Source: Rhodamnia argentea (lineage: Eukaryota > Streptophyta > Magnoliopsida > Myrtales > Myrtaceae). From it: a stretch of 64,000 bases of DNA. The stretch spans positions 3,782,001-3,846,000 of the forward strand of contig NC_063154.1 of NCBI RefSeq assembly GCF_020921035.1. Direction: 5' to 3'. Position numbers and translations under genes: made by a program. Below, piece by piece: positions 23,430 through 34,424 of the stretch (position 1 is its first letter; every line of letters begins with the position of its first letter). The notes beneath the pieces are model-generated. The model was given only the letters and a program-made list of their open reading frames with translations, made no database searches and was not told where the DNA came from.

Positions 23430-26400
23430 TTTCTTTGTAAATGTTGACCCTTAATACTATCCAGCTGCATTCGGTTGACTTTGCTTGTCAACACTTGATC
23501 ATCTTCAACAAGACATATTTACCATGCACCACTAAGTTACTTTACTCTTCTAAAATGCATCAGCAAAGAATCTTCCTCTTCTTTAAATAAGTTTTAAGTG
23601 GTCGTAGAAAGTGAGATTTAGAAAGTGAAAAGGTTACAAACGGTGCTCTTATTAAATTTTCTTTTGTGGTTTCTGTCTTCAGCAGTTTATTTCTTGTACA
23701 GGGTATTGTTTGTTAAGAAGAGATGTGTCCATTATAATACTAAAATGTGGCTTTCATGAGAATTTGATGTCTTGCATATGGATTTGCAGGATGAATGCAA
23801 ACGGGTATCAACTGAGGGACAGAATCTGAGATTAGACTTATCAGCCAAGTTTCAAGATGCAATCCAGGTCCATTACTATTTTGGTTTTTTCCCTGTCATG
23901 CTACATCTCTACGCAAGGAATGTTCCAACAAAGGAAAAGAGCAATGCTCACCTTTTAATTTCAAGATTTTTTTTTCTTGCATTGGCATTGCTTATTTAAG
24001 CCTCTCGGAGTTCAATAATAAATATGATACTCTTGTCTCTTGTGCATTCTTGTGCTTGTTTTGATTTAAATGTGCTTTCTTCAGGAGGTGAGCAATAAAC
24101 TAGAACAGCAGAAGGATGAATGCCTTTCTCAGCTTAAGGAAAATGAGATGTAAGACTTGTACTCACACTGTTGTGTTAAAAATGTTCTATTTTGGATCTG
24201 TTCTGGCTATTGTATAGTGTGGCTCATGTCTACCACCTGTCTAACACATGCAAAGGAAATACAGCACTTCAATCCTCAGATATGATGTTTAGGAAAGATA
24301 TGTAACTAAAGGATGTAGCTGCATGCATAATATTTTGATAATCACAAAAAAATTATAGGGGCAACACTTCAATCCTCAGATATGATATTTAATAAAGATA
24401 TGTAACTTAAGGATGTAGCTGCATGCATTTATTTTGATACTCTCAAAAATTGTAGACTTTCCTCTTCTAGGAGCAATTATGTGGAATAATCTAAGCAAGT
24501 TTCAGTTTTATATGGAATGTCTTTTCCTTGATAGGATTTACAATTCTTGTTTACTTGATTATTTTGGGGCGTATGTAGTATCACCTATGAAATGATGTTC
24601 GTGTTTGCCATATTGAGAGCACCTGTATGTAAGCATGGGTTGAAGAATGCAATTGTTGAAGTTGGATTTTTATCCGTCTGCCTCTCCCTCTCTCTCTCTC
24701 TCTCTCTCCCCCTCTCTCTCCCGCACAAAGATACACCGGTGCATGGATATTTAGCTCCTTGTATCAAGGAAAGTGCTTGTCTTGGATTAGTCTTTCTTAG
24801 CTTCTTTATAGGCATTCTATTTGATGCATTTAGTTGTCTATGGAATTCTTTGGATTCAGGTTAAAAGTTAAGTTGAAGCAGCTAGCTGAGCAGTATGTGC
24901 TTTCTGAACAACATCATGAACAGGAGGTAAAGTTCTTTAAAATTGATTGATTTCAGAGATTTGTAGTCTCCATTTATGAAGGACTTTGCTCAAATTCTGT
25001 GGCTTGGAACTTGAATATGCAGTTAAAGCAGAAAAGTCTAGAACTCCAGATTGCTGATTTGAAAATGAAGCAGCATGAGGAGAAAGTGATTCAGGAACAG
25101 TCCCAAATGAAAGTATATGCTGAACAAGTATCACAGCTGCTAGAAACTGAGAAAAACTTGCGGTTACAGTTGACAGCAGACGGAGAGAAATTTCAACAAT
25201 TCCAGGTTACCTCTTCACTTGTTTCCCAACATTTGCAGTTGCGTGAGTCAAGGTGTTTTTTGCCTAATGGCGATTGTTTGACCCTAAGGAAATGCCTAAG
25301 GCAAGGAACTTCTACATTGGATGGTGTTCATGTGTAGCAAACTGTTTGTATGAGGGATGACTGGATGTTAGATTTCATTCTTTTGTCTGACTTGGATTGC
25401 ACTGATCCTCACTGTTCAATTACTTTGATATATGTGAAATAATGTCGATCTTGGCTGTAGCTTTCTTTTGCTAAATGCATCTTCAGGTGGATTTTAGCAC
25501 TGTTCTTTTGAGGCAGCTTCGCTGTTGCTATTTCCACATATTAAGTGGGTTAATTTCATACCAGGCAAATTTGTAGAAGTTATATTTGAGATTGACACAA
25601 CTGTACTATCAAGTGTTAATCTACTACTTTTGGGTGAGAATTGTTGGCAAAACTATAGGCTGCATTGTTTCTCTTATGGGTAAAGTTTAGCATTCTCATT
25701 GCTGCTGAATTAATGGAAGGCAGAACCCACTACAAGCCAAGTAACTTTTCATACGACACCATAGAACAAACCTCAAGTAACCCAACTCCTATCTGAGGAA
25801 AAGAAGTACCTATGCCAGCAGTCAAGCAATGACAACAAACAACTCAAGATATATCCTGGCACAAGGGAACATGCGACATCATTCCTTATCAACTGCAAGA
25901 AACTAGTAGCTAAGCCGTGGGCTACGTTGTATAGACAAATTAAGCACCAAGATAACTAGCTTCCCTGGAGCCACTGGTTCTTTGGAAGAATTTGTGATCT
26001 TCAGCCCAGTTAGAATTTTGAACCTTGGACCTTTGGGGTGGGTGAGATTTGGGAACCACTGGGCATTCTCTTATACCACAATAGGGAAGGGAAATGAAGA
26101 AGGACAAAAATAGTACTTCTCGCCTAAAGTTCCAACTGGTGAGGTAACTAAACTATTTGGCATCGGATGCTATTTTTATGGATCCTTTACTTGCTCAATT
26201 TGCACCTTCCTTTTATTTACGGGTGCTCTGCCTCTAATTTATCTGTTGGGTCCTGTGAAGGGAACTTACCTCCCACTCCCTTATCTCATTCACTGTCAAA
26301 GGTTTTATCTGTACTAATGCTATCCCTCACAAAGCGAACTCATCTTGGGTCTTTAAATCTGTTTCAATTGTGCAGGATGCATTGACAAAGAGTAACAAAG

Positions 26401-27849
26401 TCTTTGAAACATTTAAGCAAGAGATCGAGAAGGTATGAGTTATATGACACCTAACTAACGAGATTCTGTTAATTCCTGTGTTTCAGATCAGCATAACTAC
26501 TACTTGGACTTGATTATTTTTGTTTTTTCTGACTGCACCAAAAAATCAGATGGCAAAATCAATAAAGGATCTCAAGAAGGAAAATGCATTCTTGAAGAAC
26601 AAGTGTGAGAAATCAGATATTACACTTATAGAACTTGTTGATGAGGTAAGGGTTACATCTGTTACGTTTGTTCTTCCTTATCTTAGTTCAATCTTCAGCA
26701 ACAGTGATGGCTTATTGCAAACTTAATGGTGTGTTTGCGAGACCTCTCTTCTTGGATTTTCCGTTTTTCGTTTTGGTGTAACATTTGAAAATGAATTTAT
26801 ATGTCAAGTACTTGAGATTTTTTACGACATACAAATACAAAGATCAACATGTAGAGTTTCAGAGTGGCTTCCTGTCAGCCCAAATTGTTTACTTTTACCA
26901 AAAAAAAAAAAAAGATCAACATGTAGAGCCCTGTAGAATTTTCTTTTTCATTTCTCTTTTAAAGTTTGAGTTTTCTTTTTCTGCTTTTCATAATTGTGAA
27001 GGGAAATCAATAAGTGCTTCTGTAAGCTGAAACAAACATCTCAATTTGGACTACTTTGTACATACCCCTATCTATCGACAGATTACCCAGTTCATATTAT
27101 TCCCAGTGATTCTTTTGTGTATGTCTTTTTGCAAGCTACCTTTAGGTTACGGAAATAATCTTACCCTAGCACGCAAGCCTATTTTACAGCCTTGGTTGCT
27201 TAAATCAGGCTGCTGGTCCATGTTCTCTCTTAACTGCAAAATCTCATGCATTTGAGCTTTCATAGGACGGCCTAGGAAGGACTTACATAGGAAAATAGGG
27301 AGGATGTCTTTAGCTGCTTGATGTGCATGTCAGTCTTAGTTGGGTTGTTCATGTGTTTAGGATTTGCCTTTCGAACATGGTCCTTAATCCTGTCAGTTAA
27401 CTGGAAAGTCATCCCACATCTCGTCTTAGTGGATCACACTTGACAGATGGTTCTTGTGGGCTTCTGATGAGCATTTAGAAGCCCTAACAGTGGTTGCAGG
27501 AGATTGTTGGTGCTCATATTTAGCTTAGACACTGTTTTTTTTTCTTTTCAGTCCTCATGACAAGGGTAGCGCTTAGCTTAGTTTCGAAATTGTGAGATGT
27601 GACCTCAGGATGCATGAGAATTAGGAGATTTATCATCATTTTGGCTCTCGCTTAATTAGGTTGTATATTAGGAATAAGAATCTTCTTTTCTCTGATCAGC
27701 GGGAACGCTCAAAGAAACAAATGGAGAAACTGAAGAATCAGAAAGAGAAGCTAGAGTCTCTGTGCCGGTCACTTCAGGCAGAGAGGAAGCAGAATTCTGT
27801 TGGTGGCAATGAGTCTGATCCAAGTCTCGGTGTAAATTCTGGTTCTTAG
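20749..27849 (+). CDS. Taxilin-like coiled-coil protein
   Basis: Exons: 20749-21076, 21265-21353, 21663-21768, 23279-23346, 23790-23867, 24085-24149, 24860-24926, 25023-25205, 26376-26432, 26550-26645 and 27700-27849, giving 428 aa. All joins keep phase with GT-AG introns. Residues 1 to about 140 are acidic and probably disordered. From about residue 145 to the end lies a long charged heptad-rich coiled coil with the taxilin core: FLQFTLKYQQVLAERD, AIAVRDKLESLCRELQRQNK, then DECKRVSTEGQNLRLDLSAKFQ and, near the end, KQMEKLKNQKEKLESLCRSL. Taxilins bind syntaxins and associate with vesicle traffic in animals. The role of the plant homologue is little defined, so a trafficking function is inference. 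I chose the ATG at 20749 because it is the first after a likely 5' UTR intron acceptor. Two long introns (21769-23278, 25206-26375) carry only repeats. Confidence 0.9.
23377..23426 (+). repeat. (CT)25 microsatellite in a taxilin intron
   Basis: 50 bp of uninterrupted CT, beginning 30 nt after the donor at 23347. Confidence 0.95.
24261..24457. repeat. Tandem duplication, 100-bp unit, in a taxilin intron
   Basis: Copy 1 is 24261-24360 and copy 2 is 24361-24457. Both carry cacttcaatcctcagatatg, agatatgtaact and aaggatgtagctgcatgca at an exact 100-bp offset, with roughly 10% divergence. Confidence 0.85.
24681..24720 (+). repeat. Interrupted CT-rich microsatellite in a taxilin intron
   Basis: CCTCTCCC(TC)n CCCC(TC)n tract about 530 nt into the intron starting at 24150. 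Confidence 0.85.
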
Positions 27850-28600
27850 CTCTCGAAGGGCTTGTGGAGCTATCGTTTTTTCTGTCAATTCTGCATCTGC
27901 ATTTTTGCAACAAAGATTGCAGTACAGACCAAGCCGAGTTAAGCAACAATGAGTCGTGTAATTACGTTATTGGGTTTTTTGTTTATTCATATTTACGCGC
28001 CCTCGCTTGTCTTTACCTGACCATTCTGTAATTTTGATTTATCCAGACGATATCTTGATGTGCCTCAAGTGTGCACATTCAAGTATATCAAATGACTTGA
28101 TTACATCATCTAAGCTGGAGATCAATCGTGCAATACTCCTCAACTTCTCAATGCATAATCTTGGCCAGTGTGTGTGGTATTTGGATAGATTTGACAGCCG
28201 TATGAATAGTACTTTGAATTTGGCTCATTGTAGTCTAATTGAGCAAGCTGATTAAGCGCGGGCCATTTCGGCCAGTGATGCACATTACGCTTTTCCTGAT
28301 AGCGCATGAGAAATACTCGTGTGACCACTCGAACGGCTGAACTACAGCGACACCATCAGATATGTGCGGCGCTTTTGGATTTGAATTTTTGGAATCTCTC
28401 GCTAGTTTGGGTGAGGATTCAGAAAACGGGGGCCTTATTACTGGACACACCACTTCAGAGATGCTTAGGTTTAGCTTTAGTAGTTACGAGAAGAGTGATC
28501 TGGACAAGTTAATTTAATGAGCGTAAAATGTTAAAAAGTTTCATTCGGTAGAGATTCGTCTACCTACATCGATGGTGCGTGTGGTGAGGGACTGCTCAAA
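27850..28600. other. 3' UTR/flank of the taxilin gene
   Basis: T-rich sequence with no coding signal. It carries short open frames on both strands without family motifs. Confidence 0.4.
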
Positions 28601-29225
28601 TGCAAATGGCTGGACAAATTATTTTGGAGAATTTTGGGGAATGCAATTGCATTTCCAAAGGCCTCTAAAGCTTTTAGCCCAAGGCAAAGTCTGGAGTTCT
28701 TGGGAAAGTAACATTCTCAGATGCAAATTTTGGCATGTTCACTATTTATTGCATCTTCCCTGCGGTTTGCACAGAGGCGTTGGACGAAGGTTGGCGACCG
28801 CAGCTTGAGGGGTCACAGAAAACCCGGCCACCGCCGCTTTGGGTCCCTGGACCAGGCGACTATCGCTTGGGTTGTAGGGACCCAAGGGATGCTTGAGGTT
28901 GCAGGGACCTCAAATCACCTTGCGTGAGGTCGCGTGACCTTAGATGAAGGCTACCTCAAGCGAGGCTGGCCGGTGGCTAGATCTAGCTACTGGCGGTTGG
29001 CCAACAATTGAGTTTCGCCATTTGAGAGTTTTTTTTAAAAAAAATAACAAAAGCCTTTTACAAAAAGTAATTCTTACTAAACAACATTTATGTCAAAGTT
29101 ACTTCTCAATTTATTTTTAAAATACAATTTACTAAACATTACTCGCATTTTCGCAAACCCTTTTATTATAGGGGCCTTTGCATTTTCTAAAGGCATTCCT
29201 GCAAAACTGAACCAAACGCACCATT
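28600..29225. mobile_element. TIR-type element with GC-rich core (approximate boundaries)
   Basis: The left part has gggaatgcaattgcatttcc and aaaggcctcta. The right part, reverse complemented, has ggaatgcctttagaaaatgc and aaaggccccta. The arms are AT-rich, with runs such as 'tttactaaacatta'. The middle (about 28775-28990) is GC-rich, with ggttggcgaccg, ggtcgcgtgacc and ggctggccggtggc words like the cores at 4074 and 58025. It is non-coding and the limits are uncertain. Confidence 0.45.
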
Positions 29226-29335
29226 AGAAGGGTAACCAAAGTAAGAGTGAAAATTTAGCCTCTGGGAATGGAGCTGATATGGAGAACAAATTTACGAATT
29301 TGCTATGCATGTATTAGTCGGGCGAGGGGTTAGGC

Positions 29336-29614
29336 TTAATTCCCTAAAAAACCTAAACTTTTGATTTAGTTCCTCTCCAAAACTTTTTTTTGTCTAAAAG
29401 AATTTCAACTTTAGGTTTAGTCTCAATTCTGTCTAAAAATTATCTCCAAAAAAGTTCGAGATAAATTTGGTACTGAATTTAAAGTTCGAGGGTTTTTCAA
29501 AGTAAAAAAATTAGGGCAAATTTAGACTGAATCTAAAATTGTGGCTTTTCCTTAATGGGAAAAAAGTTCAAGATGGGATGAGGACTTAAACTAGAGTTTG
29601 GGAATTTTTTAAGG
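29336..29614. repeat. Degenerate foldback repeat upstream of TFIIF beta
   Basis: The left half (ttccctaaaaaacctaaac, caaaactttttt) and the reverse complement of the right half (ttcccaaactctagttta, ttgaacttttttccc) are similar, so the stretch is a loose palindrome. It ends just before the transcript leader. Confidence 0.4.
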
Positions 29615-29660
29615 CATCAGTGTTAAGTCTGTTGGAGAGAGTATCTGAAATACCGTTGTC

Positions 29661-29662
29661 TC

Positions 29663-29695
<33 letters not shown>
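29661..29695 (+). repeat. CT microsatellite in the 5' leader of TFIIF beta
   Basis: (CT)n with one interruption (ctat), 24 nt upstream of the ATG at 29719. Such Y-rich leaders are common in plant promoters/5' UTRs. Confidence 0.8.
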
Positions 29696-29718
29696 ACATT
29701 TTCACTTCCTCTCTAGCC

Positions 29719-32700
29719 ATGGACGACAAACGAAGCAATGGCACCGCCAGCAACGACGGCCCCGGCAGCGGAACCAAAGCCGCCACCACCTCCACCAACG
29801 ACTATGCGAACGCCAGCTATGTCTGTAGCGGGTTCGTCGACACGAGCAAAGCCGAGAGATCGGTATGGCTCATGAAATGCCCGCCCGTCGTATCCCGGTC
29901 TCTGTCCCTGGCGAGCCCGCCCGCGTTCGAAGGAGGCGGAGATGGCGTCGCGTCCTCCGTCCCCGCCGCCAAGGTCATTTTCTCCGTCGATCTTCTCCAC
30001 GGCGGCGAAGATAACTCTGAGGTATGTATGTTTCGAAGTATATGCGGAGCGCGTCGCGGTTGTTGTTGTAGTTTCTGAGGTTTGTGGTTTGGATTTTTAT
30101 TTCTAGTCCCTCGTCGTTGCGTCGTTGTCTAGGGCATGCCGGTTTTGCGTTGAGTTTCATTGCGTGAGCTCGTCGCGTTTGTGTCCTGCATTTTCCACAT
30201 GTTTACTTCCGTGGAGTTGTCGAGTGAATTTGGTGGTGGTATTGTTATAGGCTTCTGGCCTCGATTGGCGTTTTTGGTTCGTCTTCAATATGAATTGGAT
30301 GCGGTGTCTGGTCTTTTTATATTTTGAGTTTGTGATTTGTGATTGTCTGCTTGGCATTCTGGTTTGCGTCACTGGAATTTTGATTTGAGGTCTCCAGCGT
30401 GCTTTCTGTTTCAGGTGTTCCAGGCTGCCATTTGACAGATGAGTTCACATGTTTTCGCACATGCTTGTTGCATCCGTTTCTCAATTTATGGCCGTTTTCT
30501 CTGCTTAAACAAACGTGATGTGATCATGTCAACTTCACCAGCTTCTGATCAAAATAGTGACCTAAACTTCGCCATTTGTGGAGTTTTCCATTTCTGTAAC
30601 AGTGGTTACGTTTGGCATTGTAGTAGTTTTCCCCTCTCTTTTCGACATTTTCTTCTTTCAGGATGAACCTTAAGAAGTAAAATTTGACACGAATAGTCAG
30701 AGTAAGCCCCCCAAAACATGTTAATTTGGGACCAGTTGATTATACATATCCTCTGTGCCCAAAAGCCGCCATGGATGATGTGGAGACTCGTTAATAATGC
30801 TAAGAGTAAATTTTAAAGTTCTAGGTTGTAGGGCCCAAGGAGCATAAACCTCACTGATATATTTGCTTTACTTTGGACTGTTCTGATATAACTTTTTGCT
30901 GGCACGCCTACTGCCAATTTGTGTACCTTATATAGCATATGGTATGACATGTCTTGGAATGCTTTCAAGTTTCACACTTGTTTTATTGAGTGGAAAATGA
31001 GTATTGCACTTCTGATAGTAGACGTGTGGCCATATGATTAAATCTGCTTAAGAAAGATAACATTTTTTTTAACTGATAATACTGTATTGGGAGAACTAGA
31101 AGACCTTATGAAATTGCTTATATGCACCCTGCATCCATCCTTATGGAGGGTGACACATAGACCAACGATTCCTACTCCTAGTTGGAGGAGTAAAATTTTA
31201 ATTTGTTTCCAGGGTAAAGTAGCTTGGCTACATCTCCTATAATGTCCTCCCAGCTCTATCTTGATGCCTCTGCTACTTTTGCTACACCTTCCTCATCAAC
31301 GGATTATCATTTTTTTTCAAACTCAGCCGCGTGCTTAATATTAAATCCTTGCATTTATCTTTTGAAAGAAATAGATGTGGATTGTGTTTTGGTGAGCACA
31401 GATTGCAGTTTTATTTCCAAGTCTTGGGCTGTTGCATTTATACGTTTGCTGAAATGACCTCAGTTTATGATGGAATTGGCTTCCACTGAATCTGGAAACG
31501 TACCAAGGCGGTACTCCATGGAAATGTCTAAGGACTTCATCCCGATGTCTGTTTTTTCAGAGTCTTCTCAAGGTACACAGAAAAATAATCTTTCTCTAAG
31601 ATAAAGTAGGCATCAGTTACTTAGTTGTTAAATTACAACCTTAGTCGAATTTCAAATTCTTTCATATTTTCGTTCTGACTGCTTAGGTCTCAGGCCCTTC
31701 TCCAACATGTTGTGCTTCAGTTTATTTTTGTTACCAATTCTCGCGAAAACTGCAGATGGATCATTTAAGTCATTGCATACTAGTATCTCAGTGTTCTCTG
31801 GTGAAAACAGTAGTTCTTAGAGATGTTTCTGTACTCCTATTTTGAAGGATAGTCTGAATTTTGCTGCAGACTTTTACTCTCGCAATCCCAGCTAAAAAGT
31901 AACGGTTTTTGCTTAGGAAAAATCTCTGTGGAGGGAAAGATCCTGCACAAATTTGATATGAGGCCCCATGGTGAGAACATTGAGACTTATGGAAAACTCT
32001 GCCGTGAACGAACAACCAAGTGTATGAACAGATCTAGACAGATACAGGTTTCTTCAACTTGTTCCACTGTCCTCACTGTCTATTATAGAGATGCTCCATA
32101 ATTTACCAAACTTTCCTCTCCCTTAATTTAGGTGATTGACCATGATACTGGCTCTCTTATGAGGACTATGCCATTGATGGTGGGTCTCTGGCTTCTAGCT
32201 TGTTTACTACTGGTTGATTTTCTTTCCTGCTTTGTGTCCGCTTGGGACCTTTAATTTGCTTGCCATTATCTGAGAATGCTCCTTTGCTACTGCTTATCTG
32301 TCATGACATATGAGGACCTGTGTGAAATAGGAGAAGAAGAAATTGCCAACTAAGGTGCCAGAAACAAAAAGAACAAGAAGAGATCGTGGAGAGATGGAAG
32401 AGATCGCGTTTAAGCTCTTTGAAAGGCAACCAAATTGGACTTTAAGACAATTGATCCAAGAAACTGATCAACCTGAAGTATGTAGCTCCTTCATCCTAGC
32501 TCTCTGAGTTATCTCGGTATCAGTATGTCTGCTAGGTGAATGCTGTGAGGTATGATTAGATATCTATGCAATATGGCTTCATATAAAGATGGACCGTACA
32601 TATGCTACGCGACAAGCTGATTTCTAGTAATTGCCCATTGTGCCATCAATAAAGGCCTAGTTTAATGAGTCCACACTTGTCTTCAATCTCTTCGATTGAG

Positions 32701-33184
32701 GCTCCAATGCTCGATTTTAAGGTATAACCAATGACACTGTCTACACATTCCAGTCATGTATGACACTAGTTTGGGTTTTACACCGTTTCGGCAGATCGTG
32801 TTTAGCAATAGGGCTTTGTCCTCAAACTACTAGGGCATCATACTGCCCTTCAGGCTTGTATACTTCCCACCAGTGGAGAGTTTGGTGGATTGACTGTTTG
32901 CAAGCGCTTGCATTGTTATTTTACTGTTGTTTTTGCTCCAAAGAATTGTAGCTACTTTATGGAAGCAAGAAGTGATACTGAGCCTCCTAAACCTGATGAA
33001 CCTACGTTTTTGTGCTTGGGGATCCAAACATTTTTGTAGTTGATGCCTTGTTCTCTCGCTGCAGCAATTTTTGAAAGACATCCTGAAGGACCTCGCTGTC
33101 TACAATAACAAGGGGCCCAATCAAGGAACCTACGAGCTGAAGCCAGAATACAGGAAATCAACTCGGGAACCAACTTCTGGCTAG
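29719..33184 (+). CDS. General transcription factor IIF subunit 2 (TFIIF beta, RAP30)
   Basis: TFIIF beta helps recruit RNA polymerase II to promoters as a heterodimer with TFIIF alpha. Exons: 29719-30021, 31464-31572, 31917-32047, 32132-32179, 32331-32477 and 33065-33184, giving 285 aa with all phases consistent. The N-terminal part is Ser/Thr/Ala/Gly-rich and precedes SVWLMKCPPVVS (about residues 48-59), the start of the dimerisation barrel. That region continues in the next exons (KDFIPMSVFSESSQGKISVEGKI, FDMRPHGENIETYGKLCRER). The C-terminal winged helix is evident in EEIAFKLFERQPNWTLRQLI and LKDILKDLAVYNNKGPNQGTYELKPEY. I chose the ATG at 29719 over the upstream in-frame codon at 29620 because 29620 lies before the CT tract and the homologous proteins start near here. 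Confidence 0.95.
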
Positions 33185-34291
33185 GTTGTCTTACTCTGCC
33201 TACTGCTCTGTCGAAAGACGGTGATTGAACTAAGATTTTGCTCTTATGACTGGAAAAAAAAAAAAAGCTAAGATTTTGCTCATCTGTGCTCATTTTGGTT
33301 CTGAGAAAAAGGTCAGTTTTTTTTTTTTATCTTTTTGGGGGTCAAACTGAGAAAAAGGTAAGTTCAAAGGGCGAAAAAGCACAGGCCCTGTTTCTTAGTG
33401 TTATGCTTGGGCTTAATATGTGAATATACTCATCTCTCTCTTTTCGCGCATTCGAGCCTCAAATATGTTGGAAGACTCCATGATTCATTTTGTTATCGGT
33501 AAATCAAAGGACGATGAGGTCCTAAAACCTTGGCAGCCTAAATTAGGAAATCCTAGCAGTCCTAGGAAAGCAACAGCTTCGACAATAAAGTTCCAAAAGC
33601 TTCAAAGATGATGATGATTCACGCTTGTTTAACAATGCTATTCATTCTTCGACCCCAAAAAAAAAAAAAAAATGCTATTTATTCATCGATACATCTGAAA
33701 CTTGAGAATGTACTGTTTTCAAAATGAAAATGCTTGTAAGCGGTACGAGTTGTATGTGCTGAAACTAAAAATATCTTACCATGCTTTTTCTATGCAATGA
33801 ATTCTTGCTATTAGAAAGCATTGATGTAAATTCATGGAAAGGGCTGCAATAATTTTAGCCGAAAAGTTTCGGAAATAATAGTTGATCTTAGCCAAAAGGC
33901 TGAGAAAGGCATGAAAAAGTTTGTAGATTATGTAGAACTCGCTACACTAATGGTTATCTTATCGTCTCCTAAAAAAGTCCTGTGAAGATTAGAATAACAT
34001 CCACGTCAGCAATTTTTTTTTTTTTCTTAGTTGTTAGTACAACAGCTAATTTTGCCCTTTTTGAATTTGCGTTTTTTGTTAAGGAATATCTAATATGGAC
34101 ACTCACTGGATCATGGGAAACCGAACCCGATCCAAAGAACAAACCTGAGCACAAAAGGACTGGACCCGCATTTGATTGATTGGCTATGTAATCAAATGGA
34201 CCAGTTAAATCTAAAGAACAAACTAGGTTTTTCATTTTTGTCCAAAAGAAAAAAAATTCGAACAATCGAGGAGATTCCCAGTGCCCGGGCA
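33185..34291. other. 3' flank of TFIIF beta and promoter region of the pseudouridine synthase gene
   Basis: Contains A/T homopolymer runs (about 33254, 33320, 33657, 34014). No gene is seen. The likely promoter for the next gene falls within the last 300 bp. Confidence 0.4.
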
Positions 34292-34387
34292 ATGACGACT
34301 GCGACTCCACGCACATTCGGACTTCCGTGGCCGGAGCTCAACGACGGAATCCTCTACAAGGACGTCGTTTCGTCTTCCGATCACGGT

Positions 34388-34424
<37 letters not shown>

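Noticed and set aside
27668..27949. 93-codon minus-strand frame at the end of the taxilin gene
   Set aside because: It lies antisense to the confirmed last taxilin exon.
29620..29718. In-frame upstream start at 29620 for TFIIF beta
   Set aside because: The extension would be translated CT repeat. The ATG at 29719 has better context and matches family starts.
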